A stretch of DNA of 51,783 nucleotides, taken from positions 1-51,783 of the forward strand of contig NZ_DGLI01000012.1 in NCBI RefSeq assembly GCF_002387895.1. Direction: 5' to 3'. Position numbers and translations under genes: made by a program. This stretch comes from Clostridium sp. UBA4548 (GTDB taxonomy: Bacteria; Bacillota; Clostridia; Clostridiales; Clostridiaceae). Positions 43,867 to 51,783 of this stretch are shown here, piece by piece. The notes under the pieces are model-generated. The model did not search any database. It was not told the origin of the DNA and saw only the letters and a list, made by a program, of their open reading frames with translations. Position 1 is the stretch's first letter. Every line of letters begins with the position of its first letter.

Positions 43867-44213
43867 AAGTCGATTGATTTGATAACATTAAGAGTTATAT
43901 TTACTTGAGCTCTTATAATCATTGACTCGTTAGCAATAATGCCTCCTTCTTCCATAATTATAGGAACAAGTGTATCTTGTGATAACATATTTAGTAAAGA
44001 TTTTCTTACAACAATGGCTTCAATAAATTCATGTTCAACTTTAATTATCTCATATTGCTCTGGTGAAAGTACATCTACCATCCTTCTTACTGCTTCTGGT
44101 CCTATAGGTGCTCTATTGCCAACTAGTAGTACATCCTGCATTGGCGGCATTTCAAATTCTGAAAATCTCATATTTATTTCTGCTTTTTTGCTGCCCTCTA
44201 TTCTATTACCCAT
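43863..44213 (-). CDS. Unrecognised 116-residue protein coupled to a GGDEF gene
   Basis: I do not recognise this family. The ATG at 44213, after GGGAGGTGAGAGGTTT, gives 116 residues of mixed alpha/beta sequence with no membrane helix, signal peptide or metal motif. Conserved-looking parts are MQDVLLVGNRAPIGPEAVRR near the middle and VPIIMEEGGIIANESMIIRA near the end. There are no cysteines. The stop overlaps the start of the CBS-GGDEF gene as ATGA, a sign of coupled translation at matched levels. It may bind or tune that enzyme, which is inference. No promoter was assigned. Confidence 0.7.
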   Translation of the reverse strand: MGNRIEGSKKAEINMRFSEFEMPPMQDVLLVGNRAPIGPEAVRRMVDVLSPEQYEIIKVEHEFIEAIVVRKSLLNMLSQDTLVPIIMEEGGIIANESMIIRAQVNITLNVIKSIDL

Positions 44214-44415
44214 AAACCTCTCACCTCCCATAACACTAAGTAATATATTATCATATTTTGTCTAATTTTTCTATTATATGCAAAATTTTTGTATAAAATA
44301 CTGGTTACTTATACAATATATTGCATTAATGGATAAAATTTTAACCTTTTATTAAAAAATTATAAGTTAATCTGATTGATAATTTTATAATGAAATTACT
44401 TAAATATGCAAAAAT

Positions 44416-44447
44416 GAAAAACTCAAGGTTCTATCCTTGAGTCTTTT
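44416..44447 (-). terminator. Terminator of the small membrane protein gene
   Basis: ACTCAAGG and CCTTGAGT pair around TTCTAT. On the minus strand the stem is followed by TTTTTCATTTTT, 15 bp after the stop codon at 44462. The stem is the same as that of the terminator at 42864-42898. Confidence 0.75.
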
Positions 44448-44461
44448 TAACTTAATCAGTT

Positions 44462-44725
44462 TTATAATTTTACTTTATTCTTTTTCTTGAATCTATTTGC
44501 AAAACCTATGGAAAATAAAGTTATTATAAATATTCCAAAACTTATATCTATAATTCTTTGCTCAGGTTTCTGTAAGTAGTTATAGATTGGGTACTTAGTT
44601 CCATAGATAGCACATGCACTAAAAAATAACATGTTGATTAAATATATCTGTTTCTTATTTTTTGCATATTGATACCCATTGTACAAAATTAAAACAATTA
44701 GGATAACCATTAGTCCTATATCCAT
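44462..44725 (-). CDS. Small three-helix membrane protein, unknown function
   Basis: An 87-residue protein with about three hydrophobic helices (near residues 4-20, 30-45 and 62-80) and a basic C-terminal tail RFKKKNKVKL. The ATG at 44725 lies about 9 bases after GAGGTG; a GTG at 44737 is an alternative. I recognise no family. It stands alone with its own terminator. Confidence 0.65.
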   Translation of the reverse strand: MDIGLMVILIVLILYNGYQYAKNKKQIYLINMLFFSACAIYGTKYPIYNYLQKPEQRIIDISFGIFIITLFSIGFANRFKKKNKVKL

Positions 44726-44937
44726 AGTACTGTTCACCTCTTCCCTTTTAATATTCTCTTAATACCCTTAGAAATTTCAATTGATACTATATTTAAATTG
44801 TAACATAATCCATATACATTATAAATATAATTTTACTATTTTTACATATAATGTATTGATTTAAATTATGTATGACTTACATTTCTAAAGTTTAAATTAT
44901 ATATTGAGAAAGAGAAAAATCTTTTCAGTAAATAATA

Positions 44938-45663
44938 TTATTTAACTTGAAATACCTCCAAATCCCTAGGAATACGAACTCCTGAAAAAATTGATGATAT
45001 TTCATTTAGTACTACTTCTTCAGTCTTGCTAAGCAATATAGGCATTAGATAAGGATTTTTAATATTAGCATCCCGTACTATTGTTGCGGCCTGTTCTGCA
45101 GCAATATGAACCCCATCAATAACTGCAAAATCAGCATCTGAAACTTTACTTACAATTTTTTCTCGTGCCTTATCGTCTGGTAAAGCCATATCCCCTAATA
45201 ATACAAGCTTTTTGTCATCAAACTGAAAGCAATAACCCAAAGAGGACTCCGTATGATAAGTTTTGAATGTAGAACACACATATGAATCCCTTTTTATAAT
45301 TTGTTCCTCCTTTAATTCCACATATTCAATACGAGAACTACTTTTAAGCATAAACAGTTTTACTATGGTCCTAAGGATTAATATTACCTCCTTAGGACCA
45401 TAAACTGTAATAATTTTTTCTTTATATTTATTAAGCAACAAAGCCAACACTCCACCCACACCATAAATATGATCTATGTGTTCATGTGTAAGAAAAATTG
45501 AACTTACTTTGGATAAATCAGCATTTGATTTTAAAAGTTGATACTGGATTCCTTCTCCACAATCCACAAGCACAGAAGTATCTCCAAATTCTAAAAGAAT
45601 TCCCTGACAACTTCTTTCCTTGGTTGGAATGCTTCCAGTAGCAAGAAATATACCTTTAATCAT
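44938..45663 (-). CDS. RNase Z-like metallo-beta-lactamase-fold protein
   Basis: A 241-residue protein, shorter than RNase Z (about 300). It keeps FLATGSIPTKERSCQGILLE at the start, VDCGEGIQYQL, the metal motif LTHEHIDHIYG (H-x-H-x-D-H) near residue 60, YHTESSLGY near residue 135 and LLGDMALPD near residue 155. At the place of the last metal histidine of RNase Z (normally in a THFSSRY-like segment) it reads PYLMPILLSK, without histidine. It may therefore bind one metal differently or have another role than tRNA 3' processing. The true RNase Z is likely elsewhere. The ATG follows GGGGGAG. Confidence 0.82.
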   Translation of the reverse strand: MIKGIFLATGSIPTKERSCQGILLEFGDTSVLVDCGEGIQYQLLKSNADLSKVSSIFLTHEHIDHIYGVGGVLALLLNKYKEKIITVYGPKEVILILRTIVKLFMLKSSSRIEYVELKEEQIIKRDSYVCSTFKTYHTESSLGYCFQFDDKKLVLLGDMALPDDKAREKIVSKVSDADFAVIDGVHIAAEQAATIVRDANIKNPYLMPILLSKTEEVVLNEISSIFSGVRIPRDLEVFQVK

Positions 45664-45832
45664 TTTTTCTCCCCCAGTTACCTAACTAAGCTCTATTAGT
45701 TATGTTAGGAGTTTTAATTAATCATCACCATAATCTTCCCCATTAATTGTTTGTTTTTATGTCACTCCACAAAGATCACAGGTTACTTAGCTATTCACCT
45801 ATAAATTGAATTGCATGAAAGATATAAATAGT

Positions 45833-46633
45833 TTATTTCTTTCTACAAATCAATAATCCATGATTACTAATTCCTAACAGGCTTTTTTCTCTGCTCATAG
45901 TTACACTATAGTCATTCCATAATTTATAATTTTCATCACTGAGCTCATTAATAGAATTTCTTAATAAAGAGCTTATACCATCAGTAGCTACATGATCTAT
46001 AATATCAACATTAAACCTCCCCATAAACTCCTCCATTTCTGTAGGAGTTGTAAAAAAGCCTACGGTGTAAAAACATTGGTCCCCACCTTCTTTACAATAT
46101 CCCTTACTCAATATTTCTTCCACAAAAGTAGAACTAAAATATTCTCTTTGGTAAGCCATTACCACATGAACTATATAGTGCTTATTAATATATGCAATTG
46201 CTAAAGTTCCACCTGGTTTTAATGATCTTAAAGATTCCTCAATACATTTTATTCTTTGCTCTTCATTTGTAAGATGATACATTGGTCCAAGACAAGTTAC
46301 TACATCAAAAGTTTCCGATTCATATCTGCTTAAATCAGTAGCATCCACTACAGCAGTTAATATGTCCAATTTAGAATTCCTTGCTTTAATTTTTTCCTCA
46401 ATAATATCTACATGTTTTGGTGTTAAGTCTGTGGCAACTACGGTATTTCCTCTTTCCCCATAATAAAAGGAATAAGCACCCGTCCCTGCACCTAGTTCAA
46501 GAATCTTATGGCCTTTAGAAATATACTGATTTAAAACAGTTGTTGTAACATGAAACTCAATTTTCCTTGAACTATCCAAAACTAGTCTATTATCCTCATC
46601 ATACCTATCGTAAAAACTTATAACATCTCCCAT
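45833..46633 (-). CDS. Class I SAM-dependent methyltransferase
   Basis: A 266-residue soluble enzyme with motif I ILELGAGTGAYSFYYGERG near residue 42, an acidic residue after the second strand (VVATDLTPKHVD), VVDATDLSRY, and the motif IV region FDVVTCLGPMYHLTNEEQR near residue 110. Motif VI reads LKPGGTLAIAYIN. This is a UbiE-type small-molecule or protein methyltransferase of unknown substrate. The C-terminal third, with several aromatic residues, may bind the substrate. It is monocistronic, with no gene neighbours in the same unit that suggest a role. The 480-bp gap upstream holds a terminator and no visible gene. Confidence 0.87.
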   Translation of the reverse strand: MGDVISFYDRYDEDNRLVLDSSRKIEFHVTTTVLNQYISKGHKILELGAGTGAYSFYYGERGNTVVATDLTPKHVDIIEEKIKARNSKLDILTAVVDATDLSRYESETFDVVTCLGPMYHLTNEEQRIKCIEESLRSLKPGGTLAIAYINKHYIVHVVMAYQREYFSSTFVEEILSKGYCKEGGDQCFYTVGFFTTPTEMEEFMGRFNVDIIDHVATDGISSLLRNSINELSDENYKLWNDYSVTMSREKSLLGISNHGLLICRKK

Positions 46634-46914
46634 ATTCTCTTTCCCCCATTTTTTACAAATATATTAACAGAACTATTAAATTCCTGTGCTAGATTACACC
46701 TCTTTATTTATGCATTATTTAATTTTGTATTTTCATTTTCTATGGATTGCACTACTTCCCTAGTGCAAAATATAATGTTTTTTAAAAATTCCAAAAACTG
46801 TACTCTCACCTTCTCATAGATTATTAATTTTTAACTTATAGTTATTGTATTCCACATAATGTATTATTTTCCTCCTTTTATAACAAAAACCTACATAATT
46901 CCTTTTAATGTAAA

Positions 46915-46948
46915 TAAAAAGTCGTGGCTCATTAACCACGGCTTTTTT
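46915..46948. terminator. Terminator in the 46.6-47.1 kb gap
   Basis: GTCGTGG and CCACGGC pair (with wobble pairs) around CTCATTAA, flanked by AAAAA and TTTTTT, so it can work in both directions. It lies about 170 bp after the TDT transporter gene stop. Confidence 0.8.
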
Positions 46949-47115
46949 AACTTACTATTTTCATAAAATAACTGAGAAAGAAACTTCCTTCTTTTCATTT
47001 TAGTTTTTTAATGTATATATGATTTATTATTTAATATTCAGCATGATATAAGTTAATCTAAATAAAATCTTAACTATAAATTTACAAATCTTATTAGAGC
47101 ATTTATAAATAGAAA

Positions 47116-48066
47116 TTACTTTGAAATTTTTGCTGAATCTGATACAACCACTTTTTCTGGTAGAAGAAATTGAACGTATCTAAGTAAAACATACAATACT
47201 ATGATAACTCCCACTACCTCTTGAAACTTTATTAGATATTGTAAAAAGCCAATGCCTTGGCCAGACTTATTTAAAAACCCATTAGTTAACTTCATTGCAA
47301 TACCACTTATTATAAGTGGAAATGTAAACCCAGAATAACTTGGATAGAATTTTAATTTTAAAAGGCTAAACATTTTAACAATAACTACTACGTACATGAA
47401 AATTGATAATACCATTAAAAACCAAACCAATGCCATAGTTTTAGTTTGAAAAGAATTCATATACCCAGCTAATAATAAACTTGCTGGTGCTGCAAATATA
47501 GCAAGGGTAGGTAAAGTTGGTTCTGGCATTTCTTTAACTTTTAAAACCCTATAAATAACTATTGGTAAAAGTACTAAATAAGTTATAAATCCAAACCAAA
47601 AGGATAATTTGCCTACAGTTGCCATACCATATGCGGGGCCAGTTACACTGGCTACCACTATACCTACATAAACTATGAACCAAGATGGAAATACTTGTTT
47701 AACTTTAAAACTTAGTACAAATTTCTTTGTAAACCATAAAATTAATATAACATGTATTGCTAATCCTATAATCCATACAACAAAAGCAAATTGTAGAGCA
47801 TAAGGTTTAACATAAGTTGATAATATCATGATAGCCATTGAAAAAGTCGGAAATACACTTCCAACCACTGGATTATCTATGGCTTCTGCTACCCCCTTAG
47901 GATACTTTATCATCTTTGCGAGGATTAAAATAAGTAGTATTGCTGATATTAGTCCAAATATATTACGATATACTTCTCCATAGGATTGTACAAGGTTGCC
48001 TGTAGCTGCCAATCCTAGCATTAGTCCCACTATTGGAACTGGACATTTTTTTAAAACTTGACCCAT
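47116..48066 (-). CDS. TDT (TehA/SLAC1-like) family transporter
   Basis: A 316-residue membrane protein with ten hydrophobic helices, the size and layout of the tellurite-resistance/dicarboxylate transporter family. PVPIVGLMLGLAATGNLVQS at the N-terminus and the central FPTFSMAIMILSTY are typical. In the family the helices form an anion pore, and members include malate transporters and chloride-type channels. The substrate is unknown. A short charged C-terminus follows the last helix. The ATG follows GGGGGAAGGCTTTA. Confidence 0.85.
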   Translation of the reverse strand: MGQVLKKCPVPIVGLMLGLAATGNLVQSYGEVYRNIFGLISAILLILILAKMIKYPKGVAEAIDNPVVGSVFPTFSMAIMILSTYVKPYALQFAFVVWIIGLAIHVILILWFTKKFVLSFKVKQVFPSWFIVYVGIVVASVTGPAYGMATVGKLSFWFGFITYLVLLPIVIYRVLKVKEMPEPTLPTLAIFAAPASLLLAGYMNSFQTKTMALVWFLMVLSIFMYVVVIVKMFSLLKLKFYPSYSGFTFPLIISGIAMKLTNGFLNKSGQGIGFLQYLIKFQEVVGVIIVLYVLLRYVQFLLPEKVVVSDSAKISK

Positions 48067-48271
48067 TAAAGCCTTCCCCCTATAATAAAAGTTTTCAAAG
48101 TTTTCATAAACTCCGTCAATAGTATAACATATGTAATTGCTATTATTTTATTGTTTTTTCTGATAGATAACCTTCCAATCATAGGATTTGTCTATTTGTA
48201 TCCTTAAGTCTTATAAATTATAATTACAGATGTATGAGTTTAAGATAATTTTAAAAGTGGGGGAATAAATA

Positions 48272-48760
48272 ATGGATTTAATAAATACAAAAGACTTTAC
48301 AAAAGAAGAAATCCTTGAAAAAGTTCAAGCTAATGCAGAGGAGCTTTTCAGAAGCGGTACATTTTTTTGTAGTGAAGCAGTAGTACAAACTATCAACGAA
48401 TTATTAGGTAAACCTTATGATGAGAATATAGTTAAATTAGCTAGCGGTTTTCCAATAGGAATGGGTAAAGCTGGATGTCTATGTGGAGCAGTTTCAGGTG
48501 GTCAAATGGCTTTAGGTATGGTATATGGTAGAGTTCAAGGAGAGCCTATGCAAGCCAAAATGTTTGAAAAAGCTAAAGGTCTTCATGATTACATAAAAAC
48601 TGAGTATAAATCAACTTGCTGTAGAGTAATCACAAAAGAATGGGCTGGCGATAACTTTGCAAGTCCTGAAAGAAAGAGACATTGTATTGCAATCACTGGA
48701 AGAGTTGCTAGATGGATTGCTAATGAACTTATAGAAGATGGACAAATCCAAGTAAAATAA
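48272..48760 (+). CDS. C_GCAxxG_C_C family redox protein
   Basis: A 162-residue soluble protein. Cysteines lie in FFCSEAVVQT near residue 28, in GKAGCLCGAVSGG near residue 70 and as the pair STCCRVI near residue 112, with one late cysteine in RHCIAI. These match the C_GCAxxG_C_C family, which is common in anaerobes and thought to bind a redox cofactor or metal, though its reaction is not established. It stands alone, with the start after GTGGGGGAATAA, and ends at a strong terminator. Confidence 0.88.
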   Translation: MDLINTKDFTKEEILEKVQANAEELFRSGTFFCSEAVVQTINELLGKPYDENIVKLASGFPIGMGKAGCLCGAVSGGQMALGMVYGRVQGEPMQAKMFEKAKGLHDYIKTEYKSTCCRVITKEWAGDNFASPERKRHCIAITGRVARWIANELIEDGQIQVK

Positions 48761-48791
48761 AATTACAACATAAAGTCTACAAATATCATAA

Positions 48792-48833
48792 CCTCCAAAG
48801 ATTTATAAAAATTAAATCTTTGGAGGTTTTTTT
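48792..48833 (+). terminator. Terminator of the C_GCAxxG_C_C gene
   Basis: CCTCCAAAGATTTA pairs perfectly with TAAATCTTTGGAGG around TAAAAAT, followed by TTTTTTT. Confidence 0.92.
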
Positions 48834-48849
48834 AATTTCATATTTAAAT

Positions 48850-48880
48850 TTTAGAATATGCCGTTGCGTCATATTCTAAA
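48850..48880. repeat. Palindromic hairpin of unknown role
   Basis: TTTAGAATATG and CATATTCTAAA form a perfect 11-bp inverted repeat around CCGTTGCGT. No T run follows on either strand, so it does not look like a second terminator. Confidence 0.5.
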
Positions 48881-48986
48881 TGGATTTATATAACACTATA
48901 TTTATTATTAAATATTTTAACTTTTATACCCTTCAACAAATGTAATTAACAATACACTCTGTTACGCTTATATAAAAGGTTTTATA

Positions 48987-49745
48987 CTAGTCCTCATCAC
49001 TAATAAGTATATCAATCATCTTATCTGTATTATTAATAAAACTCTTCATTAGCTGATAGTGTTCTGTGTCTTCATATTCTCTCACTTCTATATTATCTTT
49101 AATTTCATATATAATTGAATCAGGATAAGCCATTATAATTGGAGAATGGGTTGTAATAATAAATTGAGATTTTTCTTCTACTAATTTATGTATCCTTGAT
49201 ATCATAGCCATCTGTCTTGCAGGAGATAGTGCTGCCTCTGGCTCGTCTAGAATGTACAAACCCTTGCTACCAAATCTATTCATAAGAACTGAAAAAAAGG
49301 ACTCTCCATGGGATTGGTTATGAAGAGACTTTCCTCCATAAGAAGAAATCAGTCCCGGCACTTCTCTATCAAGTTCATCAATATTAGTTGCAAGATTATA
49401 GAAACTCTCCGCCCTTAGAAAGAATCCATTTTCAGGCTTTTTTACCCCTTTAATTAACTTTATATTATTATATAATTCTGAATGGGTATCCATAGATGCG
49501 AAGTTAAAATTAATGGTTCCCCCTTCTGGATTGAATCCATAGGCAGTGGCTACAGCCTCTAAAATAGTGGACTTTCCTGTTCCATTTTCCCCTACAATAA
49601 AAGTAACTTTAGGATGAAACTCTAACCTTGTTAGATTCTTTATTACTGGTAAACAGTAAGGGTACCTTGAAAAGGATTCTACATTATCTCTTTTAAGTTC
49701 AACACTTCTTAAAAATTGATTACGCTTCAATGTGCTTATATCCAT
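48987..49745 (-). CDS. AAA/ABC-type ATPase (stand-alone, RecF/SMC-like head)
   Basis: A 252-residue protein with Walker A FIVGENGTGKSTILEAV near residue 50, a signature-like NQSHGESFFSVLMNR near residue 145, Walker B GLYILDEPEAALSP near residue 162, and the switch histidine IITTHSPIIMAYP near residue 197. There is no coiled coil or nuclease domain. Such small AAA_21/23-type ATPases occur alone or with partner nucleases in defence modules. No partner gene sits next to it, so no defence role is claimed. The ATG follows GGAGTTATAAAT. Confidence 0.85.
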   Translation of the reverse strand: MDISTLKRNQFLRSVELKRDNVESFSRYPYCLPVIKNLTRLEFHPKVTFIVGENGTGKSTILEAVATAYGFNPEGGTINFNFASMDTHSELYNNIKLIKGVKKPENGFFLRAESFYNLATNIDELDREVPGLISSYGGKSLHNQSHGESFFSVLMNRFGSKGLYILDEPEAALSPARQMAMISRIHKLVEEKSQFIITTHSPIIMAYPDSIIYEIKDNIEVREYEDTEHYQLMKSFINNTDKMIDILISDED

Positions 49746-49901
49746 ATTTATAACTCCTAATATATTATTTGTACAACATTCTTAATTATAACATATTAAA
49801 ATTTCAATTAACTTCTCATGTGTCTTTACCTTGTCTACTGCTTTACAAAACGCTATAGGTTATTTTTTATATATAATACATGATTTATTTACAATAAAAA
49901 C

Positions 49902-50513
49902 CTACCTGTCAGTTTTCTTTACGTTGCTCTCTTCCTTAGGAATGTGCCAAAGAAAATATTTTTTTGTATATTGTCTTGTATCAATAGTCATTAGTTCTCC
50001 ATCTTTTTCAAAACTAAAGGTTGAACCCATTTGTTCCTTAAAAGTCCATCCTTTTTCCTTCATAAATTCTTTCATAACTTTATAGCTTTCTACATCTGAT
50101 TTAACTTCTGAAATGTATCTATCAGGTGTATTAGAGTATTTCACGTATTTGGCATTGCTAAATTCAAGCTTTATTATGGATGATATCAAAGGTATCGGAT
50201 TTCCTTCTTGGAATATAACCCTTCCATAAACCCCTAGAATAAATCCTAATACAGAGAAAATTACTATAATAGTAGTAATAACCGTACAAATTTTACTTTT
50301 TATTTTTTTCATCAGTTTAATTTCACTGATATCTGAAATATCTTTATTATTTTGGCATTCATGTGGTAGTTCCATTATCATATCATCATATAAATCCTTA
50401 CATAGCTCACATTTATTTAGATGTTCTTCTATTAATTCATTGCTACCTTCACTTGTCAGGTTATCGATATATAATGGCAGTAAGTCTCCTATTACATCAC
50501 ATTTTATAGCCAT
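49902..50513 (-). CDS. Anti-sigma factor with zinc-finger domain and one membrane helix
   Basis: A 203-residue protein. The N-terminal zf-HC2 domain has the zinc ligands in EEHLNKCELCKDLY (H-x3-C-x2-C) near residue 32. A membrane helix (about 77-98, TVITTIIVIFSVLGFILGVYG) precedes an exported domain of about 100 residues with KEFMKEKGWTFKEQM and TYKMTIDTRQY-like conserved beta strands. It follows the ECF sigma gene with a 10-base overlap and should hold that sigma factor at the membrane until a signal triggers release. The signal is unknown. Confidence 0.88.
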   Translation of the reverse strand: MAIKCDVIGDLLPLYIDNLTSEGSNELIEEHLNKCELCKDLYDDMIMELPHECQNNKDISDISEIKLMKKIKSKICTVITTIIVIFSVLGFILGVYGRVIFQEGNPIPLISSIIKLEFSNAKYVKYSNTPDRYISEVKSDVESYKVMKEFMKEKGWTFKEQMGSTFSFEKDGELMTIDTRQYTKKYFLWHIPKEESNVKKTDR

Positions 50514-51010
50514 TTTACTTCCTCCCCTCTTAAAATTTCCTGAAGTTTTTGTTTTCCCCTGAAGAAGGTAATCCTTGCCCAGTTCTCACTTTGTGATAAA
50601 ATTACCCCTATTTCTTTAAAACTTAGTTCATTTAAACCTCTAAGAATAACCACTTGTTTATAGGGCTCTTTCAACTTCATAATTAAGCTACGCAAAAGTT
50701 TTTCTTCCTCCTTCTTTTCTAAAATCATTTCAGGGGTTTTGTAATTTATTGCATATTCACCCTTCTCACTAAATTCTTCACTCTTAGTGTAAGGATTCTT
50801 TTTAATATATTTATAATGTACATGCTTTGCTATTTGATATAACCAGGTTTTTACTTTCGATTTACCTTGAAATAGATGAATGGATTTAAAAGCCTGAAAA
50901 AAGGTTTCTTGCACTAACTCCTCGGCTAAGGAACTATCATTTGTTAGATAGAATAGATATTTAAATATTTCCTTTGAATGAAGTTTGTACAATGCATCAA
51001 ATTCCTTCAA
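50504..51010 (-). CDS. ECF-type RNA polymerase sigma factor
   Basis: A sigma-70 family protein of 168 residues from the TTG at 51010, chosen because GGGGGAG lies about 5 bases before it; a TTG at 51028 is the longer option. Region 2 spans about residues 5-70 (LYKLHSKEIFKYLFYLTNDS, LAEELVQETFFQAFKSI, VKTWLYQIAKHVHYKYIKK), and region 4 about 105-160 (ILRGLNELSFKEIGVILSQ, then RITFFRGKQKL). The linker is charged. It is paired with its anti-sigma factor. TGTAAC about 40 bp upstream resembles an ECF -35 element, but no good -10 is seen, so autoregulation is only possible. Confidence 0.93.
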   Translation of the reverse strand: MKEFDALYKLHSKEIFKYLFYLTNDSSLAEELVQETFFQAFKSIHLFQGKSKVKTWLYQIAKHVHYKYIKKNPYTKSEEFSEKGEYAINYKTPEMILEKKEEEKLLRSLIMKLKEPYKQVVILRGLNELSFKEIGVILSQSENWARITFFRGKQKLQEILRGEEVKWL

Positions 51011-51190
51011 TTCTTCTCCCCCTTCCAAATCATTAGTCTCTAAAATTTTAGTTTCGTTACAATTTTTATGATAATTTTATAAATAAATTAGCTTTATTCC
51101 ACTATAAGTATAAATTTGAATATATTACACATGCTAATTTTATAGTATTTTAAAATTTATATTATAAAAATTCTATTGGAGGTATTTATT

Positions 51191-51697
51191 ATGAGCTTAA
51201 CACTATCGCAAAAAGAAAGAATGTTATTAGAGGACCAAAAAACACATGAACAAATTTGTATTGAAAAATATTCAAACTATGCAAATCAAGCTACAGATCC
51301 TCAGTTAAAAGAAATATTTAATACTAATGGTAATGCTGAGAAAACTCATCTTAATAGCATTAATCAACTATTGAATGGTACGATTCCACAAATGAACCAA
51401 CAACAAAATCAAAACTCTCAGCAAAGTCAAAGTTCTCAACAAAATACAGGAAACCAAAGTTCAAATCAAGTTATGAATAATACTCAATCAAATGGAATTA
51501 ATTTAACTGATTCTGATATGTGTACAGATTTATTAATGACAGAAAAATATGTATCAGGAGCATATAATACTGCTATTTTTGAATTTAGAGATCCTCAGGT
51601 TCGTGATGTATTAAATCACATACAAAAAGAAGAGCAACAACATGGTGAAGCCATATTTAAATATATGGAAAGTAAAGGAATGTACAAAGTACAATAG
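51191..51697 (+). CDS. CotF-family spore coat protein
   Basis: A 168-residue protein starting at the ATG 8 bases after TGGAGG. The N-terminal half (MSLTLSQKERMLLEDQKTHE) and the C-terminal half (LTDSDMCTDLLMTEKYVSGA, then VLNHIQKEEQQHGEAIFKYM) form the ferritin-like helices of the CotF coat domain. Between them lies a low-complexity linker of about 35 residues rich in Gln, Asn and Ser. It probably enters the spore coat or its interior. The last 86 bases of the window after it show no further gene. Confidence 0.9.
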   Translation: MSLTLSQKERMLLEDQKTHEQICIEKYSNYANQATDPQLKEIFNTNGNAEKTHLNSINQLLNGTIPQMNQQQNQNSQQSQSSQQNTGNQSSNQVMNNTQSNGINLTDSDMCTDLLMTEKYVSGAYNTAIFEFRDPQVRDVLNHIQKEEQQHGEAIFKYMESKGMYKVQ

Positions 51698-51783
51698 TGC
51701 CACTTCACTTGAATATTTATCAAATTTAGACCACCTGTAAAACTAGTGTTTTTCTAAAGTAAACGAGTGTGTAAATAAGTCTG

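Noticed and set aside
45678..45708. Hairpin CCTAAC ... GTTAGG upstream of the MBL gene
   Set aside because: It has a short stem with unpaired bases and no proper T run in the reading direction of any adjacent gene, so no role is assigned.
48987..49745. Phage-defence system based on the AAA ATPase
   Set aside because: No nuclease, reverse transcriptase or other partner gene is adjacent, and the neighbours are ordinary. The ATPase alone does not support the claim.

Overview
The window is low-GC, Gram-positive DNA of the Clostridium type. Supporting signs are strong AGGAGG-like ribosome sites, an oxygen-independent cobalamin pathway, an ECF sigma/anti-sigma pair and a CotF-type spore coat gene. 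No tRNA, rRNA, CRISPR array, transposase or phage gene was seen. I assign the genus by gene content only. Where a better ribosome site or the family N-terminus favours an internal start codon, that start is used.

Region 1 (1-23.6 kb) is a nearly complete anaerobic cobalamin locus. A minus-strand operon runs from a cobalamin riboswitch (about 16.45 kb) to a terminator at 20-54: cobD, a precorrin-2 dehydrogenase, hemC, cobA-hemD, hemB, cbiA, cbiC, cbiD, cbiE, cbiT, cbiL, cbiF, cbiG, cbiH, cbiJ, an ECF S-component and cbiK. A second, paralogous riboswitch (about 23.5 kb) precedes cbiP and cbiB. Together they take 5-aminolevulinate through uroporphyrinogen III, cobalt-sirohydrochlorin and cobyrinate diamide to cobinamide phosphate. 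hemA, hemL, the adenosyltransferase, nucleotide-loop genes (cobU, cobS, cobT) and cbiMNQO are not here. Between the two units lie a LysR regulator and a divergent pair, a CoA-disulfide-reductase-like flavoprotein and a siroheme sulfite-reductase-like protein. The pair would draw on the same sirohydrochlorin pool.

Region 2 (23.7-32.3 kb) holds an orphan MASE3/PAS histidine kinase, a large YhgE/Pip membrane protein with a TetR regulator and a likely TetR operator on its promoter, a CPA antiporter preceded by a fluoride riboswitch, and 5-formyl-THF cyclo-ligase. The fluoride aptamer appears to carry a 68-bp MITE-like repeat inside its P3 arm. Related copies lie after cbiK and at the cbiT stop codon.

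Region 3 (32.3-40.4 kb) has two serine beta-lactamase-fold hydrolases, a frameshifted GNAT gene, an enterochelin-esterase-like hydrolase, a 0.9-kb gap with orphan hairpins, a secreted coiled-coil protein and a HAD phosphatase. Region 4 (40.4-51.8 kb) has a KimA-like permease, a CBS-GGDEF protein coupled to an unrecognised small protein, an RNase-Z-like MBL protein, a methyltransferase, a TDT transporter, a C_GCAxxG_C_C protein, an AAA ATPase, the sigma/anti-sigma pair and a CotF coat protein.

I found no wholly new multi-gene system. The most unusual signals are the repeat inside the fluoride riboswitch, an octanucleotide array inside the cobalamin operon, the twin riboswitch leaders with covarying terminators, and the siroheme/sulfur island between them.
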